Shown here: positions 37,797 to 49,381 of the stretch, in pieces | Position numbering within the stretch: the stretch's first letter is position 1 | Layout: each line of letters starts with the position of its first letter | Assembly: GCA_014843695.1 (NCBI GenBank) | Contig: CM026391.1 | Location: 16,301,043-16,365,042, forward strand | Reading direction: 5' to 3' | Origin: Archivesica marissinica | Lineage: Eukaryota; Mollusca; Bivalvia; Venerida; Vesicomyidae | Length of the DNA: 64,000 nucleotides | Notes under the pieces: generated by a model | Databases searched by the model: none | The model's input: only the letters and a program-made list of their open reading frames with translations | Told to the model about the DNA's origin: nothing | Position numbers and translations under genes: made by a program

Positions 37797-38165
37797 TCCT
37801 CCTCCTCATCAGCATCATCATCACCAACATCATCAACAACATCACCACCATCATGATAATCATCATCATGATAATCACCACCACCATCATCATCTCCATC
37901 ATCATCATCATCACCACCATCATCACCATCATCATCACCACCATCATCATCATAATCATCATCATCATCATAATCATCACCACCATCATCATCACCACCA
38001 TCATCATCATAATCATCATCATCATAATCATCACCACCATCATCATCACCACCATCATCATCATAATCATCATAATCATCACCATCATCATAATCATCAT
38101 CCTTACTATCATAATCACCATCATCATCACTATTATCATCAGCATCAACATCATCATCATCATTG
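37797..38165. repeat. CAT/CAC trinucleotide microsatellite
   Basis: About 120 triplets of CAT with interspersed CAC, AAT and ATG interruptions. It reads poly-His on + and poly-Asp or poly-Met on -, which I treat as low-complexity by-products. Confidence 0.96.
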
Positions 38166-38210
38166 TTGACCATTATCCCTCTGCTCATGCTCTATGCTGT
38201 TTGCTATTCA

Positions 38211-38340
38211 GATAATGGAGCTAAACACTTGACAAACTAGCAAACAACATAGATCCTGATCAGACGTGGCGGTATGCTGCAGCTGATCTGGATCTATGTT
38301 GTTTGCCCAGTCCTTAAAATTTTATTCAGGAGGAGAAGGG
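38211..38340. mobile_element. MITE-C-like hairpin element
   Basis: GCAAACAACATAGATCCTGA (from 38239) pairs with GATCTATGTTGTTTGC (to 38308). The right side reads AGGAGGAGAAGGG followed by TTAA (38341-38344). The left terminus is not clear. Confidence 0.55.
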
Positions 38341-38435
38341 TTAAGTTAAAATCATCAACAAAATACATGTATATGTTGATCTTGTATTTTATATAAATTC
38401 CACCTGTTATTTTATATCAAGATTTGACTGCTTAA

Positions 38436-40640
38436 CCCATTTAACACCAAGTAACTGACATGGACTGGTGCATTTAACACCAAGTAACTGACATGGACTG
38501 GTGCATTTAACACCAAGTAACTGACATGGACTTGTGCATTTAACACCAAGTAACTGACATGGACTGGTGCATTTAACACCAAGTAACGGACATGGACTGG
38601 TGCATTTAACACCAAGTAACGGACATGGACTGGTGCATTTAACACCAAGTAACTGACATGGACTGGTGCATTTAACACCAAGTAACTGACATGGACTGGT
38701 GCATTTAACACCAAGTAACTGACATGGACTGGTGCATTTAACACCAAGTAACGGACATGGACTGGTGCATTTAACACCAAGTAACGGACATGGACTGGTG
38801 CATTTAACACCAAGTAACGGACATGGACTGGTGCATTTAACACCAAGTAACGGACATGGACTGGTGCATTTAACACCAAGTAACTGACATGGACTGGTGC
38901 ATTTAACACCAAGTAACTGATATGGACTGGTGCATTTAACACCAAGTAACGGACATGGACTGGTGCATTTAACACAAGTAACGGACATGGACTGGTGCAT
39001 TTAACACCAAGTAACGGACATGGACTGGTGCATTTAACACCAAGTAACTGATATGGACTGGTGCATTTAACACCAAGTAACTGACATGGACTGGTGCATT
39101 TAACACCAAGTAACTGACATGGACTGGTGCATTTAACACCAAGTAACTGATATGGACTGGTGCATTTAACACCAAGTAACTGATATGGACTGGTGCATTT
39201 AACACCAAGTAACTGACATGGACTGGTGCATTTAACACCAAGTAACTGACATGGACTGGTGCATTTAACACCTAGTAACTGACATGGACTGGTGCATTTA
39301 ACACCAAGTAACTGACATGGACTGGTGCATTTAACACCAAGTAACTGATATGGACTGGTGCATTTAACACCAAGTAACTGATATGGACTGGTGCATTTAA
39401 CACCAAGTAACGGACATGGACTGGTGCATTTAACACCTAGTAACTGACATGGACTGGTGCATTTAACACCAAGTAACTGACATGGACTGGTGCATTTAAC
39501 ACCAAGTAACTGATATGGACTGGTGCATTTAACACCAAGTAACTGATATGGACTGGTGCATTTAACACCAAGTAACGGACATGGACTGGTGCATTTAACA
39601 CCTAGTAACTGACATGGACTGGTGCATTTAACACCAAGTAACTGACATGGACTGGTGCATTTAACACCAAGTAACTGATATGGACTGGTGCATTTAACAC
39701 CAAGTAACTGATATGGACTGGTGCATTTAACACCAAGTAACGGACATGGACTGGTGCATTTAACACCTAGTAACTGACATGGACTGGTGCATTTAACACC
39801 AAGTAACTGACATGGACTGGTGCATTTAACACCAAGTAACTGATATGGACTGATGCATTTAACACCAAGTAACTGACATGGACTGGTGCATTTAACACCT
39901 AGTAACTGACATGGACTGGTGCATTTAACACCAAGTAACTGACATGGACTGGTGCATTTAACACCAAGTAACAGACATGGACTGGTGCATTTAACACCAA
40001 GTAACGGACATGGACTGGTGCATTTAACACCAAGTAACTGACATGGACTGGTGTATTTAACACCAAGTAACTGACATGGACTGGTGCATTTAACACCTAG
40101 TAACTGACATGGACTGGTGCATTTAACACCAAGTAACTGACATGGACTGGTGCATTTAACACCAAGTAACTGACATGGACTGGTGCATTTAACACCAAGT
40201 AACTGACATGGACTGGTGCATTTAACACCAAGTAACTGACATGGTCTGGTGCATTTAACACCAAATAACGGACATGGACTGGTGCATTTAACACCAAGTA
40301 ACTGACATGGACTTGTGCATTTAACACCAAGTAACTGACATGGACTGGTGCATTTAACACCAAGTAACTGACATGGACTGGTGCATTTAACACCAAGTAA
40401 CTGACATGACTGGTGCATTTAACACCAAGTAACTGACATGGACTGGTGCATTTAACACCAAGTAACTGACATGGACTGGTGCATTTAACACCAAGTAACG
40501 GACATGGACTGGTGCATTTAACACAAAGTAACTGACATGGACTGGTGCATTTAACACCAAGTAACATGGACTGGTGCATTTAACACCAAGTAACTGACAT
40601 GGTCTGGTGCATTTAACACCAAGTAACTTACATGGACTGG
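38436..40640. repeat. 33-bp array derived from MITE-A (about 66 copies)
   Basis: The unit is CATTTAACACCAAGTAACTG followed by ACATGGACTGGTG, matching MITE-A bases 3-35 (copy at 14106). Variants ACTGATATGG, ACGGACATGG and CACCTAG occur in a repeating order at about 180-bp spacing around 39270-39780, so a higher-order unit is present. Confidence 0.96.
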
Positions 40641-40762
40641 TGCATGAAATTTTAAGACCAATAAATTAATAAGAAAATTACATTTGAAACAGTTCATTTA
40701 TCAAAATGGGTAATTTTGTCTAAAAATAGTAATATTACTGGCAAAAAGTGCAGATCAGATCC
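38436..40762 (+). mobile_element. MITE-A copy with hugely expanded 5' end, right end truncated
   Basis: TTAA (38432-38435) is followed by CCCATTTAACACCAAGTAAC, the MITE-A 5' terminus. After the array, the normal MITE-A interior resumes: AAGACCAATAAATTAATAAG, TCATTTATCAAAATGGGTAA and GGCAAAAAGTGCAGATC (about 40652-40757). It stops before the central palindrome, and the 3' half is absent. Confidence 0.88.
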
Positions 40763-41459
40763 TATAATGTTGTTCTCATAAATTCTCGACATACAGTTAC
40801 TCCAGTCCTTTCCAAATTGAAAAAAAAACACACCGTAGAAGTTGTCAATCTCCAGTGATATGCCACGATCTCGGCCTTATTCGGTTGCATACCTTTAATG
40901 TATTAAGTTTTACTAACCTTGCAAGTTGGTTTTAATTGGAGAACTGTTGTTTCGTTGGGCGATTATGTCAGATATTAACCTTGGATATTGTGTTTCACCG
41001 AGCCCTAGTTTGTTAGTTTGTGTGAACTCATTTGCGGGTTGTTCATCCTCCTCTTCATTATTTTGTGCGAATATTTAGCCGTGACATTATTTTTCACATG
41101 TCTGAATTGAACAGAATTGTCCTAAATGGAGTTTTAACTACTTCCGGCAATTTGTTAACAAACATGGAGATGATCTGGATTTCATGAAATGATTAAAAGG
41201 CCTTTATGTAAAGCTTGCCCGTTTTGTTTGGCAGTGCAGCAAATGTTTTCTCTGTATTTGTTTTGTGTTCTCTATCCAGTTGTGGATTCAAGATTTGGCA
41301 TTAGGGGGTGGTTGTTGTCTCTAGAATAGAATAGAATTGTGGGAGCATTTGTGATTGGTGCATTCTGGTACATTTTCAGGGTGTTTTGTTTTTATGCCAA
41401 ATTACAGTAAAATGGATATACCGGTACATTGAAACACCAAAGAGAAGGTCGAACTGAAA
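40763..41459. other. No gene seen
   Basis: Unique-looking sequence between arrays; no exon or element termini recognised. Confidence 0.5.
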
Positions 41460-41893
41460 AAGCAGTCTCTTAATCCAAGTGGTCTCTTAATCCAAGTAGT
41501 CTCTTAATCCAAATGGTTTCTTAATCCAAGTGGTCTCTTAATCCAAGTGGTCTCTTAATCAAAGTGGTCTCTTAATCAAAGTGGTCTCTTAATCCAAATG
41601 GTTTCTTAATCCAAGTAGTCTCTTAATCCAAGTGGTCTCTTAATCCAAGTGGTCTCTTAATCCAAGTAGTCTCTTAATCCAAGTAGTCTCTTAATCCAAG
41701 TGGTCTCTTAATCCAAGTTGTCTCTTAATCCAAGTGGTCTCTTAATCCAAGTGGTCTCTTAATCCAAGTAGTCTCTTAATCCAAGTGTCTCTTAATCCAA
41801 GTGTCTCTTAATCTGGTCTCTTAATCCAAGTAGTCTCTTAATCCAAGTGGTCTCTTAATCCAAGTGGTCTCTTAATCCAAGTAGTCTCTTAAT
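41460..41893. repeat. 17-bp array (about 25 copies)
   Basis: The unit is AAGTGGTCTCTTAATCC, with AAGTAGTC, AAATGGTT and a few shortened units. Confidence 0.94.
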
Positions 41894-41984
41894 AGACATG
41901 GTCTTTCAAGCAATTTTAACTAGTTTCTAATATCTGCTATACAGATCAAACTTGTTGATTCTACATTAATTTTGCCAAATAATA

Positions 41985-44483
41985 ACATATCTGTAATGTA
42001 CTGTCTGTGAGCGTACTGTAGCCCATATTGACATATAATAACATATCTGTAATGTACTGTCTGAGAGCATACTGTAGTCCATATTGACATATAATAACAT
42101 ATCTGTAATGTACTGTCTGAGAGCATACTGTAGTCCATATTGACATATAATAACATATCTGTAATGTACTGTCTGAGAGCATACTGTAGCCCATATTGAC
42201 ATATAATAACATATCTGTAATGTACTGCCTGAGAGCATACTGTAGTCCATATTGACATATAATAACATACCTGTAATGTACTGTCTGAGAACGTACTGTA
42301 GTCCATATTGACATATAATAACATATCTGTAATGTACTGCCTGAGAGCATACTGTAGTCCATATTGACATATAATAACATATCTGTAATGTACTGCCTGA
42401 GAGCATACTGTAGTCCATATTGACATATAATAACATACCTGTAATGTACTGCCTGAGAACGTACTGTAGTCCATATTGACATATAATAACATACCTGTAA
42501 TGTACTGTCTGAGAGCGTACTGTAGCCCATATTGACAAATAATAACATACCTGTAATGTACTGTCTGAGAGCGTACTGTAGTCCATATTGACATATAATA
42601 ACATATCTGTAATGTACTGCCTGAGAACATACTGTAGTCCATATTGACATATAATAACATATCTGTAATGTACTGTCTGAGAACGTACTGTAGTCCATAT
42701 TGACATATAATAACATACCTGTAATGTACTGTCTGAGAACGTACTGTAGTCCATATTGACATATAATAACATATCTGTAATGTACTGCCTGAGAGCATAC
42801 TGTAGTCCATATTGACATATAATAACATATCTGTAATGTACTGCCTGAGAGCATACTGTAGTCCATATTGACATATAATAACATATCTGTAATGTACTGC
42901 CTGAGAACATACTGTAGTCCATATTGACATATAATAACATATCTGTAATGTACTGCCTGAGAACATACTGTAGTCCATATTGACATATAATAACATATCT
43001 GTAATGTACTGTCTGAGAACGTACTGTAGTCCATATTGACATATAATAACATACCTGTAATGTACTGTCTGAGAACGTACTGTAGTCCATATTGACATAT
43101 AATAACATATCTGTAATGTACTGCCTGAGAACATACTGTAGTCCATATTGACATATAATAACATATCTGTAATGTACTGCCTGAGAACATACTGTAGTCC
43201 ATATTGACATATAATAACATATCTGTAATGTACTGCCTGAGAACATACTGTAGTCCATATTGACATATAATAACATATCTGTAATGTACTGTCTGAGAAC
43301 ATACTGTAGTCCATATTGACATATAATAACATATCTGTAATGTACTGCCTGAGAACATACTGTAGTCCATATTGACATATAATAACATATCTGTAATGTA
43401 CTGCCTGAGAACATACTGTAGTCCATATTGACATATAATAACATATCTGTAATGTACTGCCTGAGAACATACTGTAGTCCATATTGACATATAATAACAT
43501 ATCTGTAATGTACTGCCTGAGAGCATACTGTAGTCCATATTGACATATAATAACATATCTGTAATGTACTGCCTGAGAACATACTGTAGTCCATATTGAC
43601 ATATAATAACATATCTGTAATGTACTGCCTGAGAACATACTGTAGTCCATATTGACATATAATAACATATCTGTAATGTACTGTCTGAGAACATACTGTA
43701 GTCCATATTGACATATAATAACATATCTGTAATGTACTGCCTGAGAACATACTGTAGTCCATATTGACATATAATAACATATCTGTAATGTACTGCCTGA
43801 GAACATACTGTAGTCCATATTGACATATAATAACATATCTGTAATGTACTGCCTGAGAACATACTGTAGTCCATATTGACATATAATAACATATCTGTAA
43901 TGTACTGCCTGAGAGCATACTGTAGTCCATATTGACATATAATAACATATCTGTAATGTACTGCCTGAGAACATACTGTAGTCCATATTGACATATAATA
44001 ACATATCTGTAATGTACTGCCTGAGAACATACTGTAGTCCATATTGACATATAATAACATACCTGTAATGTACTGTCTGAGAACGTACTGTAGTCCATAT
44101 TGACATATAATAACATATCTGTAATGTACTGCCTGAGAACGTACTGTAGTCCATATTGACATATAATAACATACCTGTAATGTACTGCCTGAGAACATAC
44201 TGTAGTCCATATTGACATATAATAACATATCTGTAATGTACTGCCTGAGAACATACTGTAGTCCATATTGACATATAATAACATATCTGTAATGTACTGC
44301 CTGAGAACATACTGTAGTCCATATTGACATATAATAACATACCTGTAATGTACTGTCTGAGAACATACTGTAGTCCATATTGACATATAATAACATATCT
44401 GTAATGTACTGCCTGAGAACATACTGTAGTCCATATTGACATATAATAACATATCTGTAATGTACTGTCTGAGAACATACTGT
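41985..44483. repeat. 56-bp array (about 44 copies)
   Basis: The unit joins CATATCTGTAATGTACTGCC, TGAGAACATACTGTAGTCCA and TATTGACATATAATAA. Variants are TGTCTGAGA, GAGAGC, GAACGT and CATACCTG. All three minus frames stay open for about 2.4 kb because the unit lacks TTA, CTA and TCA. TACTGTAGCCCATATT of the left-most units also occurs just right of the array at 44610. Confidence 0.96.
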
Positions 44484-44599
44484 GTACTGTAGCTTTTAGT
44501 TTAATCATATTTTATTGCTCGATTTGTTTTACATATACATGTGAATACAAAACACGACAAATTAAAGAAAAGCAAACGGGTCGGGCAACTTCAGTTACT

Positions 44600-44790
44600 G
44601 CCCTTCCTGTACTGTAGCCCATATTTGGGGAAAGCTGGCTTGCAGTAGGTCGGTGGTGCCCGTCCGTGCCTGCAATGCAGCTCGGAGAGGCAGCCATGGT
44701 GTTCCTCCACTAATAATAACTGGAGACTCGCTGTATGACTTAAGCTGTCCGTGTGACTTTATAACCTCAAAAAAAAAAACAACAGCCCTT
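44600..44790 (+). mobile_element. S4-family fragment
   Basis: The body has GGTGCCCGTCCGTGCCTG, GTTCCTCCACTAATAATAAC and TGACTTTATAACC followed by a poly-A stretch. The tRNA-like head is missing. Confidence 0.5.
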
Positions 44791-44808
44791 TAAACGGGTC
44801 GGGGCCAG

Positions 44809-44883
44809 TGTTCTAGGTCAGAATTTTTGGGAGAAGTGAGAAAGCGCGTGATCGCTTCCTTAAATGGTGTTCTTTAATATATT
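44809..44883 (-). mobile_element. CAGGG element fragment
   Basis: TCTAGGTCAGAATTTTTGGG and AGAAGTGAGAAAGCGCGTGA match the inverted right end of CAGGG element copies 1 and 2. No left half is present. Confidence 0.6.
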
Positions 44884-45129
44884 CGGGGCCGGCAGTTTTC
44901 GTCATCTTTTAGCACTTCACCTGCGAGAATGTGTGAAGAGTAACTGCATGTCCAAATTTAGTCCAAACTTCTTGTTGAAAAGTTACATAGTGTGGTGGAA
45001 CCTACCCTCGGCGTATTCCTATGCTCTCCGTGTTTTTCCATTTCCATCCGAATTTATATGGTTCTAACTTAGTTTCGCTGACAGAACTGTAGCATGGTTC
45101 AGTAGCATTCCGTTGCACGTATTGATAGC

Positions 45130-46399
45130 CTGATGCAACTGTTACATGATTGGTCCAGTACTGATGCAACTGTTACATGATTGGTCCAGTACTGATGCAA
45201 CTGTTACATGATTGGTCCAGTACTGATAGAACTGTTACATGATTGGTCTGGTACTGATGCAACTGTTACATGATTGGTCTGGTACTGATGCAACTGTTAC
45301 ATGATTGGTCCGGTACTGATGCAACTGTTACATGATTGGTCCAGTACTGATGCAACTGTTACATGCTTGGTCTAGTACTGATAGAACTGTTACATGATTG
45401 GTCCGGTACTGATAGAACTGTTACATGATTGGTCCGGTACTGATAGAACTGTTACATGATTGGTCCAGTACTGATGTAACTGTTACATGATTGGTCCAGT
45501 ACTGATAGAACTGTTACATGATTGGTCCAGTACTGATAGAACTGTTACATGATTGGTCCAGTACTGATAGAACTGTTACATGATTGGTCCGGTACTGATG
45601 CAACTGTTACATGATTGGTCCAGTACTGATAGAACTGTTACATGATTGGTCCAGTACTGATAGAACTGTTACATGATTGGTCCAGTACTGATGTAACTGT
45701 TACATGATTGGTCCAGTACTGATAGAACTGTTACATGATTGGTACAGTACTGATAGAACTGTTACATGATTGGTCCAGTACTGATAGAACTGTTACATGA
45801 TTGGTCCAGTACTGATGTAACTGTTACATGATTGGTCCAGTACTGATAGAACTGTTACATGATTGGTCCGGTACTGATGCAACTGTTACATGATTGGTCC
45901 GGTACTGATAGAACTGTTACATGATTGGTCCGTTACTGATGCAACTGTTACATGATTGGTCCAGTACTGATGCAACTGTTACATGATTGGTCCGGTACTG
46001 ATGCAACTGTTACATGATTGGTCCAGTACTGATAGAACTGTTACATGATTGGTCCAGTACTGATAGAACTGTTACATGATTGGTCCGGTACTGATGTAAC
46101 TGTTACATGATTGGTCCGGTACTGATAGAACTGTTACATGATTGGTCCAGTACTGATAGAACTGTTACATGATTGGTCCAGTACTGATGTAACTGTTACA
46201 TGATTGGTCCAGTACTGATGCAACTGTTACATGATTGGTCCAGTACTGATAGAACTGTTACATGATTGGTCCAGTACTGATAGAACTGTTACATGATTGG
46301 TCCAGTACTGATAGAACTGTTACATGATTGGTCCAGTACTGATAGAACTGTTACATGATTGGTCCAGTACTGATGCAACTGTTACATGATTGGTCCAGT
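45130..46399. repeat. 31-bp array (about 41 copies)
   Basis: The unit is TACTGATAGAACTGTTACAT followed by GATTGGTCCAG. Variants are TGATGCAAC, TGATGTAAC and GTCCGG. Each unit carries one ATTGG, the reverse of CCAAT. Confidence 0.95.
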
Positions 46400-46475
46400 A
46401 GACTAATATAAATAAATAAATCGTTATGTCTGAAATTCTGAAATAAAGGTCTCTGATGAGTGATAATATTTAGAG

Positions 46476-46560
46476 GTTATTACGTGACTAGTAAACTGTT
46501 TCATATCTGAGCCTCGGTATCGACCAGATGTAACTGATGTGAAACTAGTCACGTAATAAC
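46476..46560. repeat. Perfect 17-bp inverted repeat with 51-bp loop
   Basis: GTTATTACGTGACTAGT (46476-46492) is inverted at 46544-46560. A small hairpin GATACGG/CCGTATC follows at 46605-46625. It could be a foldback remnant; its nature is unknown. Confidence 0.55.
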
Positions 46561-46659
46561 GTCTTTATTACTTTGATATGCTTTATTTTCTCAGGAGCTG
46601 GTTAGATACGGGCACAAGCCGTATCAAACCAAAAAACGTCATATCAAATTGGAAAACGT

Positions 46660-46730
46660 GATATCCATGACCGAGTTATTAGTCATTAACTTCAAATTAC
46701 CTGGCCATAACCGCTATAGGTTCAAATCCC
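46660..46730 (+). mobile_element. S4 SINE left part, split by the long-inverted-repeat element
   Basis: A degraded tRNA-like head ends in the B box GGTTCAAATCCC (46720-46731). The SINE resumes at 50058 with GGGTTGTCCAATTCTTTC, matching the S4 order seen at 13878. Together with the ACTGG duplication this marks the insertion. Confidence 0.6.
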
Positions 46731-46737
46731 ACTGGTA

Positions 46738-47536
46738 CTCTAGGAGCTAGCTGTAGTTGAGTATGCACTTTTATGTGCGCTCAGTTTGACTTTGGATCTT
46801 TGTTCCTTGTGGTCTGGGCATGAACAAAAGTTTGGTCACATGCTCTGGATCAGGTGCAGGAAGTCGCCATCTTGGATTGAAAATGGCCGCCATGCACAAC
46901 CTATTTCATCCAATATCTCAGCTCCTGGTAGGGATAGGCTCATGAAAATGGTGGCTATACCAACATTTTCATGGTCAAGGGTTCCAATAATGTCAGTTTC
47001 AACAATGTCAGATGGCCGCCATCTTGGATTCCAATATGTCCGTCTTATAATACCTATTTTCTTATATATCTCTGTTTCTATTGCAGATAGAGTCATCAAA
47101 CTGATGGCTATACCCATGATTTCATGGGCAAGGAATCCGATAATGGCATTTTCAACAAAGACTGGTAGCCGCCATCTTGGATTCCAATATGGCCGCCTTA
47201 TAATACCTATTTTCTTCCATGTCTCCGTTTCTATTGCAGATAGAGTCATCAAACTGGTGACTATACTCAGGTTTTCATGGGCAAGGAATCCAATAATGCA
47301 ATGTAATGGCAGTTTCAACAATGATTGATGGCCGCCATCTTGGATTCTAATATGGCCGCCTTATAGTATATACTGGTACCTATAATATGTTCTTCCATAT
47401 CTCTTCTAGAGTAGTATGAGATGAGTTATTTAATCGGGTTCCTACAGCCTTCACCAGCCCCACACTTGCAGAACTCACAGCAGGTAATGTTTCTGACCCT
47501 GCACGGACTGACAGTACCTTTTGCACATTTGATGCA
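46738..47536 (+). repeat. Left long inverted-repeat arm
   Basis: The arm contains four diverged subrepeats of about 155 bp, each with a (G/T)CGCCATCTTGG core (46864, 47015, 47168, 47331). Its inner 150 bp is an inverted copy of the CXC-coding end of the gene, including the TAA stop (inverse of CCGATTAAATAACTCATCT). Confidence 0.85.
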
Positions 47537-47610
47537 GGAGAAAGCACAATTTACAACGCACTTGCGAGAGATTTGTAACTTGAACGAAGATAACCAGTAT
47601 TCTTGGCACC

Positions 47611-49381
47611 ATGAGTTTGTACAAAAAACGAACCGAAGCTGATGAGCAATGTGTAGAACAGATTGTTAGTTACATTGATGAAAGGACCAATCCATTCAAG
47701 GTCAGCACAAACAACGAAGTGAAAAACATTGTTACAGGAAAGCAACTAGTCAAGGACACGTCGTCTTTCTTGATACATTGCATAGATGAAGGTGAAAAGA
47801 GCTATTGTGAATTTCGAGTATCGAGGCTGCATACGAAAGAGTTGAAGTTGTTTGATCCAATTCCAAAGATCCGAAAAGTCGCAAAAGCAGTTGGACCAAA
47901 GAAGAAGATTGGTGTGAAGAAAGAAACAGTTTGAGCCTTGCGAAATATTGACTTTGCGAGGATGCGAATGTACAGCATAGAAATGTTACTGCGTTATAAG
48001 CTCATAAGTACCTCTTTCTATCTAACTAACGACGAGTTCCTAAGAAAACCACAAAAGTCCGAACTTACAAGTGAGATCGAGAAGAACCTGCAAACTCCAC
48101 ACCCTGCTGATATTCCACAGGAAGATGAAGCCACTGCAATCATGATCGACTTCATGGTATATGCTCGAAAAGTGGCAGTAAAGAAGTTAAAGCTCAGGAC
48201 GTTCGGTGACTTGGTGAAGAAACTATGGAACACATTCATCTACCTGTCAAGAGACTGTAACCGGATTGATATATTCTTCGATTTATATCTTCAACAGCGT
48301 ATCAAGCAATGTGAGCGTGATCGTCATAGCAAACATGGTGCAATAAACACTATTATTAGTCGAACTGATCAACCACTACCTGTCGATATGGAAAGTTTCT
48401 GGTCATCAATAGAAAACAAAGTGAGACTGCAGCAATTCTTCATAAAATGGATGATTGAAACATACACAGACTGCAATCCTGTATACCGTGGAGGCTCACA
48501 CTTAACATACTTGACAGCTTGCATGAAACTTGGACAAGGGAACGAAAAATATGAGCATCTGCTGAAATGTGACCATGAGGAGGCTGATGATAGAATCATG
48601 TTCCATGTGAATCATGCTGTTACTGTTGATAAGTTTCGGAGAGTCATTGTTGCATCAGCAGACACTGATGTCTTTATCTGGCTGGTGTACCATTTCATGC
48701 AGTGTGTTCATTTTGGCATGAAAGAGCTCTGGGATTTATGTGGACAGGGTATTTCCACAAGGGCAATCCCTGTTCACGATGTCGGGTCCGGAATAGATTC
48801 TAGTGTAGCTGAACACGTACTAGCTATCCATGCATTGAGTGGCTGTGACAGCACAAGCAAGATAGGGACAAAGAAGTCTGCACTTAAAACTGCGCAAGCG
48901 TTGGGATGTGAGCATGTTCTTTCATTCGCAAAGGCTCCAATTATGGATGGAATGATTCATTCTGCCGAAAATGTCTGGTTGTTTGTATCTCTAGCGATAA
49001 TACAGTAGGAACATTCGATAAACTGAGGTACAAAATATACCACAAGAAACATTTCAACTAGATCTCGAAAAACTGCCGTGTACATCGGCTAGTGTTCACC
49101 TCCATATAAAACGTGCATATCTTCAATGTTATCGCTGGCTTCATGCACCGTTTCTAGAAAACGTTCCACTTGATCCAACCGAGTACGGGTACACTTTGGA
49201 CAAAGAAGGTCATCTTTCACCTGAGATAGTACACGATGTACTACCTAGTGACTTTCCTACGCCTTGCAATTGCATCAAATGTGCAAAAGGTACTGTCTGT
49301 CCGTGCAGGGTCAGAAACATTACTTGCTGTGAGTTCTGCACGTGTGGAGCTGGTGAAGGTTTTAGGAACCCGATTAAATAA
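47611..49381 (+). pseudogene. Decayed transposon gene: PIN/FEN1-like plus CXC-domain protein
   Basis: The open frame starts at ATG 47611 (stop in frame at 47581) and is broken by an in-frame TGA (47932-47934). It then runs on to TAG 49006. Two further frame changes near 49010 and 49055 are needed to reach the C-terminal part. Marks are SFWSSIENKVRLQQF, HEEADDRI (48574-48597), VIVASADTDVFIWL (about 48640-48680), HALSGCDSTSK (48829-48861), SASVHLHIKRAYLQCYRWLH (from 49085) and a cysteine-rich tail (CNCIKCAKG ... CPCRV ... CCEFCTCGAGEG). From general knowledge, uncharacterised metazoan proteins share the HEEAD, DTDV and HALTGCDTTS motifs and a tesmin/TSO1-like CXC tail. The acidic EAD and DTD motifs resemble FEN1/PIN nucleases, which is inference. 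The expected N-terminal region appears to be missing. No function is asserted. Confidence 0.7.

Noticed and set aside
37768..38215. Poly-His, poly-Asp and poly-Met/Ile open frames
   Set aside because: Trinucleotide microsatellite read in different frames.
38407..40579. Minus-strand frames with a CTSPCQLLGVK repeat
   Set aside because: Frames across the 33-bp MITE-A-derived array; the unit is explained by the element.
41920..44508. Three overlapping minus-strand frames over 800 codons
   Set aside because: By-product of a 56-bp unit lacking stops; all frames read the same repeat.
46836..47328. Opposing open frames of 160-180 codons in the left arm, and similar frames in the right arm
   Set aside because: They lie in non-coding inverted-repeat arms made of about 155-bp subrepeats, and appear on both strands.
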